Notes: a model not told the origin generated them from the letters alone. 64,000 nucleotides of DNA from Globisporangium splendens (GCA_006386115.1 VFIW01000129.1:1-64000), one strand, 5' to 3'; positions 22,401 to 32,368 are shown, counted from the first letter of the stretch. A program made the numbers and translations.

Positions 22401-24535
22401 TACCGCATGACCAGGATCTGAAACTTTCGATCCTGCATGAGTTTCACGATGCACCAGCGAGTGGGCATCTCGGGCGTGAAAAGACCTTCTTGCAAGTGTC
22501 TAATGTGTTTTGGTGGCCACACCAATACAAATGGGTGGCCAATTATGTACGCTCATGCGAACAGTGCCAGCGCGTGAAGCCTGCGGGCAAGAACAAAGCG
22601 CCGCTGCATCCGCTGCCGATTCCGCAAGACTGCTGGAAGTCGGTCAGCATGGATTTCGTCTTCGGTTTCCCGGAAGACAAGGCGCGCAACACAGGCGTCG
22701 TCGTGTTCGTCGACCGACTGAGCAAAATGGTGCACGTTGCACCCGTGCGCAAGCATGTCACTGCGCAAGAGACGGCGTGCCTATTTTTAGAGCACGTGTT
22801 CCGCTATCACGGCTTGCCCGAGTCTATTGTATCAGACCGGGACCCGCGTTTTACCGCTGCCTTTTGGCGCGAACTCTTTCGCCTGCTCGGCACAGATCTG
22901 GCGATGTCCTCTGCCGATCACCCCGAGACAGACGGGCAAACCGAGCGCGTGAACCGTGTCGTCGAGGATATTCTTCGCAGCATCGCTGTCGATCATCCCC
23001 GCGACTGGAGCCGCTGGCTGCCGTACGCCGAGTTTGCTATAAATAGCAGCGAGCACGCCTCTACGGCCGTGACTCCGTTCTATTTTAACTCGCTGCGGCA
23101 CCCGCGCGTACCCGCCACTCTGTTCGAGGGCATCGAACGTTCTGCGGTGGGAGGGCAACTCGCTGCGCTCGATGCGAGCGCGCGATCTCCGTCACCGGAC
23201 GTGGCGTCGACCGCTCACGTGGACGCGCGCGATGCGCCGCCTGTGCGATCGCGTTCCGAATCTGTCACGGTCTTACCGGACAGCACGCAGAGTATTGACA
23301 TGTCGGGCACGGTACTGAGTTACGGTACTCGTGTCCCTAAAGATGGATCACCCACGGTACCGAGTTACGGTACTCGTGTCCCTAAAGATGGATCACCCAC
23401 GGTACCGAGTTACGGTACTCGTGTCCCTAAAGATGGATCACCCACGGTACCGAGTTACGGTACTCGTGCTAAAAATAGCCAGTCTCAGACGGAATCAGGC
23501 GACTGCTCGTGTGAGCGTCAGCCACGAATGGAAGGACGCGCGGTGTCACACACCGGCGCAGAAATAGATCTCTCTGCAGCACGCGCTGCGAGAGCAACGA
23601 AAAAGCAAGACAAAGCCGTCGCGGCAGCGCGGCAATTTGTCGATGAGCGCGCAGCATTGTTGCGTCGCGTACGCGACCAACTAGCTGCTGCGCAAGACAA
23701 GCAAAAGCTCTACGCCGATAAATCGGGTAGAAAGAACAAACAAACGTTTTGTGTGGGTGATAAAGTGCTATTGAGCATTAAAAACCTACCAAACGATGCA
23801 GTCACAACGCTCCCCAGCGGGAGTAAGTTGTTGCCACGATTCATCGGGCCATACACTGTTGTGGAGAAGATTGGAGACTTGAATTACAAGCTCGATCTCC
23901 CAACGAGAATGGCAACGCACCCCGTGTTCTACGTGGGTTTGCTTAAGCGCTACCATGACGCTACTGTGGATTTTTATCCCAGTCCGGGAGAACGTCGGTC
24001 TCATCAGGGGGCTCAGACGCCGCCCATCGAGACACGAGCGCGTTGTGCCTCTCCCAAAGCGTCTTCACTCGCGGAGCGTACCTCGCGTGGAAGTGCTTCC
24101 CGCGGACATGGTACTCCTCCAGCATCTGACGAGCTTCCTTCAGCTCCGTCTCAAGCGCTGTCACCCTCTGCTTCAACAGCGAGGTTTCGTCCAGATATTG
24201 CTGGCGAAGGGTACGGACGTCTTGCTGTAGCGCCCCCAAAGACGATGCGTTCGCGTGAACCATCTGAACCATCGCATCTGGTGCAACCACCGATGCTGAA
24301 GCGAAGTAGGGCGCCACCTGTCCCGCTGATTGACAAGCAGGGACAGCGCCACTACCATGTTGAGCGCCTGCTGCGTGTGCAGCGGCGTAAGGGGAACACC
24401 CACTACCTTGTGAAGTGGCGTGGGTACGATGTGTCGCAGAGCTCGTGGGAGCCTGCTGAGCGTCTTCGCGAAGACGTCCCGGATCTTGTTGACGCCTTTG
24501 AGGCGCAACTGAGGGACTGTCATTCGCGCGAGTAA
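19374..24535 (+). pseudogene. A1 pol: protease to chromodomain
   Basis: The protease region (DCGA motif) is open to a TAG at 20582-20584. Relative to A2, one base is lost in GAGTTATGAACTC (about 20560) and one is gained near 20679, so the ~40 residues between are garbage with a stop. The frame then continues for about 1280 residues to 24535 with reverse transcriptase (YFDD), RNase H, integrase (HHCC, D,D35E) and a C-terminal chromodomain (YHVERLLRVQRRKG...LVKWRGYDVSQSSWEP). The chromodomain marks it as a chromovirus, a group that targets modified histone tails. The linker before the chromodomain holds four 45-bp repeats, one more than A2. Confidence 0.9.
23311..23468 (+). repeat. 45-bp minisatellite in the integrase-chromodomain linker
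   Basis: Three full units and a partial fourth of ggtac[c/t]gagttacggtactc..., encoding the 15-residue unit PSYGTRVPKDGSPTV. A2 has one unit fewer (about 13336-13452) and a 1-bp loss within a unit. Confidence 0.85.
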
Positions 24536-25505
24536 TTTGTCGCCTGATACCAGCGCGACCACCCGCTCGCAGAGGCGTGCCACCGCCCTGCTTGGAGCGA
24601 AACAGACGAACACGGTCAACTGCAAATTGCATGCGTTGACTGCGTTGCGCTGTCGGATCGGTAGACACTGTGCGAGTGCTACCTCCCTTAATTTTATTGA
24701 TGCACGACATGAAGTCGGCATCGTACTCTTCTTCCGTCTCTCCAACAAAGAGGACGACTGGGATCGGGTGAATACGCAATTCCCCATTTTCACCCCGCAA
24801 TCGCTTTTCACGCCAATTTTTAAATTGAGCGTCATAGTCCCGCGCACAAAGTCTAGCTCTCGCGAGCAGATTCGATGCGGTCTTGCCAGCCGGCCATAGT
24901 TCTGGCGGCGGCATTTCGGGCAGTGAGTACTTGAGCTCATCGTGAACGATGGCTCGCACTCCTGCCTCTTCGTTTGTAATGAGGACTTCGTGCTTCCTCT
25001 TACGATTGTTGACAGCCTCAACGGCGTCATTTTCCTCCTTCGTCCGATACATCGAGACGTCAGCGGATGGATCTCGCTCGAGCTCGTGGAGATAAGCGGC
25101 GTGTCGCTCGCTTTGCAACTCCTCGTACTCGACCCACTCGTCGATGGAGCCGAGCTTCACGGTGAGCGCTCCCTCGTCTTCAAGCGAGCTCCCGTCATTG
25201 TCAACGACGAGGAATTCCTCAGTCGCTTCCTCCTCTTCCAAAGCACGCGCGAACAGCGGCTTCACGGAAGGGAGATCTCCGAATCGCAGCTCACTGCTTA
25301 TACCAGGAGCGCTATCAGATGTGGGAGCAGACCTGCCGTCGCTCTCCGCAGGCACGTCGACCGCATCCGCGGTGACCGTCGTTCGTCTTGCGCTCGACGC
25401 GACCTCTCTGTCTTCCTCGCGCTTGCGCAGAGTTTCGACGAGAGTGCCGACGCCTTCCCCTTTTTGTCGCGCGAGCTTCTCGCGGACAGCTTTGTTGGTG
25501 GCCAT
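23961..25505 (-). CDS. A1 antisense ORF, 514 residues, coiled-coil C-terminus, function unknown
   Basis: The ATG at 25505 (MATNKAVREKLARQKGEG) lies 185 bp inside the 3' LTR on the strand opposite to pol. The frame is open to 23961, overlapping the last ~575 bp of pol (chromodomain) tail to tail. The protein is acidic in its first 200 residues (EEEEATEEFLVVDNDG, EYEELQSERHAAYLHELE), has a central region (PELWPAGKTASNLLARARLC...FKNWREKRLR), then an Ala/Gln-rich stretch and a strongly predicted coiled coil (VRTLRQQYLDETSLLKQRV). No known domain is recognised. It occupies the ~1 kb between pol and the polypurine tract that is otherwise unexplained. Family C has an antisense ORF in the same place. 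A1 versus A2 differences are mostly nonsynonymous, so current selection is not shown. Confidence 0.55.
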   Translation of the reverse strand: MATNKAVREKLARQKGEGVGTLVETLRKREEDREVASSARRTTVTADAVDVPAESDGRSAPTSDSAPGISSELRFGDLPSVKPLFARALEEEEATEEFLVVDNDGSSLEDEGALTVKLGSIDEWVEYEELQSERHAAYLHELERDPSADVSMYRTKEENDAVEAVNNRKRKHEVLITNEEAGVRAIVHDELKYSLPEMPPPELWPAGKTASNLLARARLCARDYDAQFKNWREKRLRGENGELRIHPIPVVLFVGETEEEYDADFMSCINKIKGGSTRTVSTDPTAQRSQRMQFAVDRVRLFRSKQGGGTPLRAGGRAGIRRQITRANDSPSVAPQRRQQDPGRLREDAQQAPTSSATHRTHATSQGSGCSPYAAAHAAGAQHGSGAVPACQSAGQVAPYFASASVVAPDAMVQMVHANASSLGALQQDVRTLRQQYLDETSLLKQRVTALETELKEARQMLEEYHVRGKHFHARYAPRVKTLWERHNALVSRWAASEPPDETDVLPDWDKNPQ

Positions 25506-25675
25506 GATACTCACGTGCGCGAGCACAGTGACTATATGTGCCAACACTCGGTGAAATTAACGCACGCGTCGCCGCTGTGCTCTTTCCCGAGGAATACACG
25601 AATGTTCCCCTTTCTCGGCGCACACGCGCGAGATCCACATGTTTCTCACACCGACCCTTCGAGTGTTTCGCACTT

Positions 25676-25689
25676 TAAGTGGGGGGTGG
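25676..25689 (+). other. A1 polypurine tract
   Basis: AAGTGGGGGGTGG directly abuts the 3' LTR. This is the usual primer for plus-strand DNA synthesis. Confidence 0.75.
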
Positions 25690-26223
25690 TGTAACGGGGT
25701 TACACTGTAACATGGTTACGCACTTGTGTTGTACCACACAACCAAACCGAACCTTGCGGTACGTAGAGTACGCGCAACAAGTTTAAGACCGAACCATGAG
25801 GTTCGTCGTACTTGCTCGAACCTTCACGGTGGAGCCGGCAGCCAGTCTGAGTGACGGCGCCTCCGATTGGACATAATTGAACATGCATTTCATCCAATCA
25901 CATAAGACAACTAGCGTTAGTCTTTCATAGCCACTCATTGCCCCATGGGGAGTAATTACACTTGAGATTGCTATTGTTCATAGTTACATAAAGATAATCC
26001 AGGTTGTCCTACAGAGGGCAACCTCCAACAAATAAACAGTTCCATTTTTACCGTTAACTGAGTCTTTGGTTATCGACGGTTACTCTATAGAGACCTATAG
26101 GTAACCGATTGTTGCACTGCAGGAAGCAGGCAACCGCTCTCGGAACAGAGTCCTTGAGAGAAGCGTTGAATACGCTTCCTCACACACGTGCCGTGCTGCG
26201 TAACTCGGAAGTGTCCGGTTACA
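25690..26223 (+). repeat. A1 3' LTR
   Basis: 534 bp, ending CCGGTTACA, followed by the target duplication acttt. Confidence 0.9.
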
Positions 26224-26228
26224 ACTTT

Positions 26229-26334
26229 TATGTGCTTCACCCAATATCTTCGCACCCACAATGCACTTCCACAAGCTGGTGCGTGACACACGCAAAGAGC
26301 ACCTTGCATGTAATGGCAGCCTTAGCCCATTACA
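26229..26334 (-). repeat. Family C 3' LTR (type a), inner part
   Basis: Continues the LTR interrupted at 9073; the sequence matches 32369-32475 reversed. It ends GCCCATTACA next to the protease frame. Confidence 0.85.
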
Positions 26335-27161
26335 ATCAGGTGAACTCAAAACTCTTGACGAAACACTTCTCTTGCTGGTCTTCTTCTTCTTGTCTTGGGA
26401 AGGGTGTCTATTCCACTTCCATTCACTCTTGTCGACGCCATCACGAATCTTCTCGTCGTCGATGGGAAAGGAGACAGTCTTTTTCTGGCGCCTGACTGCT
26501 CCACCTCCATTCGTCGTCTTCAAAATGGGTACCACTTGTGAACATGGGGGGCCATCGCACACCGCAATATCACAAGGGCCAACTGGGATCTCTTCCACAG
26601 ATGTGTACACCCATACCACTTCATCCGTTGTTGTGCAGCACAAGTCAACATCGCGTGACTTGTCAACGGAGATCTTCATATTCATCCAGTCAATGCTAGG
26701 TTGGTAACGCTTCAACCACGGCATTCCCAGGATGATGTCAAACTTGTCATCGAGGTCGAGTAAAATGAACTCGTCTTCACCTCGGAAATCTTCACACTTG
26801 ATTGCCAAGCGCACCACGCGCTTCGGCATCTTCACAGTTGACCCATTTGCCAACCGGACAATCATTGTCTTCTCTTCGTTCGCATCAGGCACGAAGACAC
26901 CATGCCTGACGATCACTTCATTTCGAACAAAGTTGTTCGACGCACCAGTGTCAACCAAAGCTCGTAGAGGCGTTGCAATACCGTCTACATGAACTTTGTG
27001 AACGATCAAACTTGACGTTTGACTGACACTCTTCTCACTCATAGTGGAAACTGCATGTGCTTGATGCACATGGGGCCAGAGTCCTGTGTCTCCACAACGT
27101 CCACAGTCCTCTTTTCCGGGCCAGTAGGAGGCCCCGCCCCTACTGTCCATTCCCGTTTTTT
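26335..27161 (-). pseudogene. Family C protease, left copy
   Basis: In the -1 frame relative to gag, entered at AAAAAAC (27161-27155). It contains a retropepsin-type aspartic protease with the active-site motif VDTGASNNFV, a flap-like stretch (MIVRLANGSTV) and the second hydrophobic motif IILGMPWL. The frame then runs about 120 residues and enters the LTR at 26334 with no reverse transcriptase. A basic tail (DKKKKTSKRS) precedes the truncation. Confidence 0.85.
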
Positions 27162-28169
27162 GGCCCAGGTGACCGCTCGAACCGACGACCGTAAGAACGA
27201 TCGTGGTTGTTCGAGCGAGCATCCTGTGTCATTTGCCGACCCGGCAAAGACACCTTGCAGTTCCGAGCAATGTGACCCGGCTTCCCGCAACGGAAACACT
27301 TTCCATCGTTGCGAGGACGCTCATTTCCAGGCGTGGAAATGTACGAGATGTCCATGGGCTCGGGACCGCCATACACGGCATTTGATTCCCGCATTGGTCT
27401 CGACGCAAACCCATGGAACTTGGCTTGCTTGATGCTGAACTCTTCTTGCATCGCACGTTCGATGGCTTCGTCCAGCGTCTTGGGACACTCGCGGAACAGT
27501 TGGTTCCGAATCGGACCATCGTTCAGACCCGTCATGAACGTCAATCGGCTCGTCAACGATGCTCGATACCAAGTAACGAGCACGTTGTGCATACGAGTGA
27601 AGGTCGAAACGGCCTTGACGAAGCTTGAGGAACTCGGCGCGCGCACGGAACTCACTCTGCGGAGGTTCAAACGCCTTCTTGAGTTCAGTCTTGAAATGAT
27701 CGTAGCTGGGGAAGCAGTTTAGATCAGCTAAACGCTTGCCATACGCCCAGCTCTTCGCACGACCCGCAAGGTTGGACATCGCGAACAACACTTGCTGCGA
27801 AGGGTCTCGCAGTTGTCTTGCAGTGATCGCTGCATCCAACTCGACGAACCATCGTGAGAGAGGTTCGTTCTCTCCGCCGCGATACGGAGAGACGTCAAGC
27901 TTCAGTGGCACCGTCCTGATTGAGGAAACAGGGGTTGCGACCTGCTTCCGGGAGGACATGATCTCGTGGTGCATGAAGCTGACCACCGCACTCTTCTGGT
28001 CCTCCGGAGACGCCGATCGAAGCAGACTGACCACGGCAGCCTCTCCGATGACATCTCGCATGCGCTCAAGCGCCATCCACTCATGAGAAGACAGATGAGG
28101 GAAACCCTCAATAGTCAACTCGACAGTTTCCGGTACTGCTGGACCGAGTGGGGTTCCTGTAGCATCCAT
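27140..28169 (-). pseudogene. Family C gag, left copy (frameshifted)
   Basis: The ATG at 28169 opens a capsid-type Gag (FPHLSSHEWMALERMRDVIG, LSRWFVELDAAITARQL, LAGRAKSWAYGKRL, FLKLRQGRFDLHSYAQRARYLV). Near 27530 the frame slips by one base; the rest (GLNDGPIRNQLFREC..., CCHC knuckle CFRCGKPGHIARNC) continues in the next frame to a TAG near 27140. The right copy has the same slip, so the lesion predates the duplication. Confidence 0.85.
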
Positions 28170-28288
28170 GTTCCAAACAAGGATGCTCGCAGGGTCTTGG
28201 ACAGGAATGCGCGACGTGCTTAAAGCCGCGTCGTCAAACCTCTTCACTTCACTGGGTCGTTGGAAGGACCGCTCGAAGTGCTACCAGG

Positions 28289-28937
28289 TGTAAGAGGGCG
28301 CTGTTAACAACAGTCCCTCAAACACGGCACACACGCTTGTGCCAGAGGAAGCGATCTCCCGCTTGGAGGGAGGAGAAAACTTGAGGGCTTGAAGGAAAAT
28401 TTGCAACTGAATTAAAAATGGTTATGGTTCCTGTCGCTACTTACTAATGAACCCCAAGGGCTCCTACAGGTTTTATAACTAAAACCTAAACATACACAAT
28501 AAAACCTATGAATCTGATATATAAAACCTTGGGTACACTGAGGTTGAACCTACGGGATCTTCTAGAAGCTTGAACTTCAAGTCTTATTTAAAATCCCTGC
28601 AAAGTGATTGGCTCGCGCCACTCACTTCAGGTGGCAGAGACACGTCGGTCTCGTCGCCAGTCCAGTTTCCCAAGCAGGAACCATCACTCAGTACTTGATT
28701 AGTACATGGATGTCATTACTCTGTACTGATTAGTACATGAGAACAACATTCTGCACTGATCAGCACAGAGAACACTCGTGACGTCATCGAATGACGTCAC
28801 ACGTGCATGTGGGGACTGTATTACCGTAATCCCTTTGTTATTTGTGTCTCCACAAATGCACGCTGAAGGTGGTGTGTGGCACACTGGATCTGTTCCCAGA
28901 TCCACCTTCATGTAATGGCTGGTTGTGGCCCATTACA
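28289..28937 (-). repeat. Family C 5' LTR (type b), left copy
   Basis: 649 bp, TGTAAGAG...CCATTACA. Its U3 half differs from the type a LTR: it has two TGACGTCA palindromes at 28779-28786 and 28792-28799 and repeated (t)actgat(t/c)ag(t/c)ac motifs, whereas the R-U5 half is shared. It mirrors 29753-30413. Confidence 0.85.
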
Positions 28938-29648
28938 AGAACCTTCTGTCAGGACGTCGATCTTCGACTCATGATCGGCGACAAGGTTCTCGAGACTCTC
29001 GCAGCGTTTCTCAAGTGCCGAACAACGCTGCTGCAAAGCCTCGATTCGCCCACGATGAGCGCTCTTCCACTTCCAGAGTCGCTCAATCGTTTTCTCGTTC
29101 AGCCCCACCCCCGTTGTTAGACTCTCAGGGAGAGCATCGCTGGGTGGTTGAGTCGATTGTTGATCATGAAGATCGACCGACTCATCGTCGAGGAAAGAAG
29201 CAGTTGAACCATCAACGCTTCTACAGAGTTCGGTGGCGTGGATATCCACCGAGCTTGGACACGTGGGAGCCTCGTCAGACATTGGAGTCTGATGTTCCCG
29301 ACGTGGTCCGCAGCTATGAGAACTACTTGTAGCGTCGCCAGGGGCGACACTACGACGACCAGAGCTACGGTTCGCTCTGTCGTCAGCGGGAGTTCTTCTC
29401 TCGGCACGAGCATTGCCACGACGAAGAAGACGCTCCATCTTGTTCTCGTTCTCAAGACGAACAAATGTTCGCCATGAGTCTCTCTGGGCTGCGATGTGTT
29501 GGTTCGGATCATCGCGATCGTTGATCCGACGCCAACTGAAGAACCGCTCCTTGTAGAACTCGAGCTCCCCCTTCTTCTTCAGAATGGGAGAAATGTCGAA
29601 GAGTTCTGGAGCTGTCCTGCTGTCGCTTGGACGACGGACGTTCTTCAC
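28938..29648 (-). pseudogene. Family C antisense ORF, function unknown
   Basis: Open on the minus strand opposite to the chromodomain frame. The likely ATG (29676, MKRPSDQVNREE) is in another frame, so a frameshift lies near 29600-29650. The main frame reads ELFDISPILKKKGELEFYKERFFSWRRIND..., then a Ser/Asp-rich part and a C-terminal coiled coil (LWKWKSAHRGRIEALQQRCSALEKRCESLE). It runs into the neighbouring LTR, so its true end is lost. Position and coiled coil match the antisense ORF of family A, though the sequences do not visibly align. Confidence 0.5.
29105..29332 (+). pseudogene. Chromodomain, C-terminus of family C pol
   Basis: An open frame giving PPPLLDSQGEHRWVVESIVDHE...RFYRVRWRGYPPSLDTWEPRQTLESDVPDVVRSYENYL and a TAG at 29330-29332 (residues given in part). 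The chromo fold residues (V-ES-I-D, Y-V-W-GY, TWEP) are all visible. It is only the last part of an integrase; the rest is missing. Confidence 0.85.
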
Positions 29649-29752
29649 GGTTCACTTGGTCACTTGGTCGCTTCATTGCCAATTGCAAAGTGAACTGCTC
29701 CGAAAGGTCTGCAAAAGTACGCAAGGTACTTGTGACTTTAAGGAGGGGATGA

Positions 29753-30413
29753 TGTAATGGGCTATAACCAGCCATTACATGAAGGTGGATCTGTTCCACA
29801 GATCTAGTGTGTCACACACCACCTTCAGCGTGCATTGTGGAGACACAAATAACAAAGGGATTACGGTAATACAGTCCCCACATGCACGTGTGACGTCATT
29901 CGATGACGTCACGAGTGTTCTCTGTGCTGATCAGTGCAGAATGTTGTTCTCATGTACTAATCAGTACTGAGTAATGACATCCATGTACTAATCAAGTACT
30001 GAGTGATGGTTCCTGCTTGGGAAACTGGACTGGCGACGAGACCGACGTGTCTCTGCCACCTGGAGTGAGTGGCGCGAGCCAATCACTTTGCAGGGATTTT
30101 ATACAAGACTTGAAGTTCAAGCTTCTAGAAGATCCCGTAGGTTCAACCTCAGTGTACCCAAGGTTTTATATATCAGATTCATAGGTTTTATTGTGTATGT
30201 TTAGGTTTTAGTTATAAAACCTGTAGGAGCCCTTGGGGTTCATTAGCAAGTAGCGACAGGAACCATAACCATTTTTTCAGTTGCAAATTCAGTTGCAAAT
30301 TTTCCTTCAAGCCCTCAAGTTTTCGTTCCTCCCTCCAAGTCGGGAGATCGCTTCCTCTGGCACAAGCGTGTGTGCCGTGTTTGAGGGACTGTTGTGAACA
30401 GCTCCCTCTTACA
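29753..30413 (+). repeat. Family C LTR type b, right copy
   Basis: 661 bp, TGTAATGGGC...CTCTTACA. Two TGACGTCA sites lie at 29891-29898 and 29904-29911. It serves both as 3' LTR of the spacer fragment and 5' LTR of the right gag-protease unit. Confidence 0.85.
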
Positions 30414-30532
30414 CCTGGCAGCACTTCGAGCGGTCCTTCCAACGACCCAGTGAAGTGAAGAGGTTTGACGACGCGGCTTTAAGCACGCCAAGGATTCCTG
30501 TCCAAGACCCTGCGAGCATCCTTGTTTGGAAC

Positions 30533-31559
30533 ATGGATACTACAGGAACCCCACTCGGTCCAGCAGTACCGGAAACTGTCGAGTTGACTATTGAGGGTTT
30601 CCATCACTTGTCTTCTCATGAGTGGATGGCGCTTGAGCGCATGCGAGATGTCATCGGAGAGGCTGCCGTGGTCAGTCTGCTTCGATCAGCGTCTCCGGAG
30701 GACCAGAAGAGTGCGGTGGTCAGCTTCATGCACCACGAGATCATGTCCTCCCGGAAGCAGGTCGCAACCCCTGTTTCCTCAATCAGGACGGTGCCACTGA
30801 AGCTTGACGTCTCTTCGTATCGTGGCGGAGAGAACGAACCCCTCTCACGATGGTTCGTCGAGTTGGATGCAGCGATCACTGCAAGACAACTGCGAGACCC
30901 TTCGCAGCAAGTGTTGTTCGCGATGTCCAACCTTGCGGGTCGTGCGAAGAGCTGGGCGTATGGCAAGCGTTTAGCCGGTCTAGACTGCTTCCCCAGCTAC
31001 GACCACTTCAAGACTGAACTCAAGAAGGCGTTTGAACCTCCACAGAGTGAGTTCCGTGCGCGCGCCGAGTTCCTCAAGCTTCGTCAAGGCCGTTTCGACC
31101 TTCACTCGTATGCACAACGTGCTCGTTACTTGGTATCGAGCATCGTTGACGAGCCGATTGACGTTCATGACGGGTCTGAACGATGGTCCGATTCGGAACC
31201 AACTGTTCCGCGAGTGTCCCAAGACGCTGGACGAAGCCATCGAACGTGCGATGCAAGAAGAGTTCAGCATCAAGCAAGCCAAGTTCCATGGGTTTGCGTC
31301 GAGACCAATGCGGGAATCAAATGCCGTGTATGGCGGTCCCGAGCCCATGGACATCTCGTACATTTCCACGCCTGGAAATGAGCGTCCTCGCAACGATGGA
31401 AAGTGTTTCCGTTGCGGGAAGCCGGGTCATATTGCTCGGAACTGCAAGGTGTCTTTGCCGGGTCGGCAAACGACACAGGGTGCTCGTTCGAACAACCACG
31501 ATCGTTCTTACGGTCGTCGGTTCGAGCGGTCACCTGGGCCAAAAAACGGGAATGGATAG
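30533..31559 (+). pseudogene. Family C gag, right copy (same frameshift as left)
   Basis: ATG at 30533. The capsid region is nearly identical to the left copy. The frame slips at about 31163 (after DEPIDV), then continues to the CCHC knuckle (CFRCGKPGHIARNC) and TAG at 31557-31559. One base change (TAG against CAG) ends it one codon earlier than the left copy. Confidence 0.85.
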
Positions 31560-31579
31560 TAGGGGCGGGGCCTCCTACT
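31541..31579 (+). promoter_or_regulatory. Family C -1 frameshift signal
   Basis: In the gag frame the heptamer is A AAA AAC (31541-31547). Ten bases on, AGTAGGGG (31558-31565) can pair with CTCCTACT (31572-31579) with one G-U pair and a 6-base loop. The protease is in the -1 frame. The left copy keeps the heptamer at 27155-27161. Confidence 0.7.
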
Positions 31580-32368
31580 GGCCCGGAAAAGAGGACTGTG
31601 GACGTTGTGGAGACACAGGACTCTGGCCCCTATGTGCATCAAGCACATGCAGTTTCCACTATGAGTGAGAAGAGTGTCAGTCAAACGTCAAGTTTGATCG
31701 TTCACAAAGTTCATGTAGACGGTATTGCAACGCCTCTACGAGCTTTGGTTGACACTGGTGCGTCGAACAACTTTGTTCGAAATGAAGCGATCGTCAGGCA
31801 TGGTGTCTTCGTGCCTGATGCGAACGAAGAGAAGACAATGATTATCCGGTTGGCAAATGGGTCAACTGTGAAGATGCCGAAGTGCGTGGTGCGCTTGGCA
31901 ATCAAGTGTGAAGATTTCCGAGGTGAAGACGAGTTCATTTTACTCGACCTCGATGACAAGTTTGACATCATCCTGGGCATGCCGTGGTTGAAGCGTTACC
32001 AACCTAGCATTGACTGGATGAATATGAAGATCTCCGTTGACAAGTCACGCGATGTTGACTTGTGCTTCACAACAACGGATGAAGTGGTATGGGTGTACAC
32101 ATCTGTGGAAGAGATCCCAGATGACCCTTGTGATATTGCGGTGTGCGATGGCCCCCCATGTTCACAAGTGGTACCCATTTTGAAGACGACGAATGGAGGT
32201 GGAGCAGTCAGGCGCCAGAAAAAGACTGTCTCCTTTCCCATCGACGACGAGAAGATTCGTGATGGCGTCGACAAGAGTGAATGGAAGTGGAATAGACACC
32301 CTTCCCAAGACAAGAAGAAGAAGACCAGCAAGAGAAGTGTTTCGTCAAGAGTTTTGAGTTCACCTGAT
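31548..32368 (+). pseudogene. Family C protease, right copy
   Basis: Aspartic protease with VDTGASNNFV and IILGMPWL, entered by the -1 shift. The frame passes unbroken into the type a LTR and stops at 32467 in LTR sequence, so the polyprotein is truncated right after the protease. Confidence 0.85.

Larger units (their letters stand above)
9074..26223 (+). mobile_element. Gypsy element A1 (chromovirus type), nested in the family C LTR and itself split by A2
   Basis: Bounded by TGTAAC...TTACA LTRs at 9074-9608 and 25690-26223, with 5-bp target duplications acttt at 9069-9073 and 26224-26228. Removing A2 plus one acaac copy leaves about 8.6 kb. Order: LTR, primer-binding site (TGGTAGCAC...), gag, -1 frameshift site, protease, reverse transcriptase, RNase H, integrase, chromodomain, antisense ORF, polypurine tract, LTR. 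It is damaged by a 1-bp loss in gag near 10529 and a pair of compensating 1-bp indels between protease and reverse transcriptase (20563-20684, creating TAG at 20582). The downstream part of pol and the antisense ORF are open. Confidence 0.9.
8540..28937 (-). mobile_element. Family C gypsy-like element, left copy (LTR-gag-protease-LTR), interrupted by A1
   Basis: Minus-strand order from the right: 5' LTR (28289-28937), primer-binding site (TGGYAGCAC-type), gag, protease, then 3' LTR (26334-26229 plus 9073-8540). The element A1 (9074-26223) sits inside the 3' LTR. Reverse transcriptase, RNase H and integrase are absent, and the protease reading frame runs straight into the LTR without a polypurine tract, so this is a deleted, non-autonomous copy about 3.2 kb long before A1 landed. 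It is a near mirror image of the right copy (29753-33009). Confidence 0.8.
28938..29752 (+). mobile_element. Spacer: 3' end of a family C-like element (chromodomain, antisense ORF, polypurine tract)
   Basis: 815 bp between the two inverted C units. On the plus strand a pol C-terminus with a chromodomain ends at 29332. On the minus strand an antisense ORF runs from 29648 to the left edge. A polypurine tract (AAGGAGGGGATGA, 29740-29752) abuts the LTR at 29753, so that LTR is the genuine 3' LTR of this fragment. The upstream pol is cut off by the LTR at 28937. Confidence 0.75.

Noticed and set aside
23311..23468. Direct repeats as a CRISPR-like array
   Set aside because: The units are contiguous 45-bp repeats without spacers and encode a protein repeat within pol.
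24942..25694. Plus-strand 250-codon frame near the 3' end of A1 (also at 11113-11865 in A2)
   Set aside because: Starts inside the antisense ORF region and runs into the LTR; low-complexity, no motif. The opposite antisense frame is longer, has a better start and a coiled coil.
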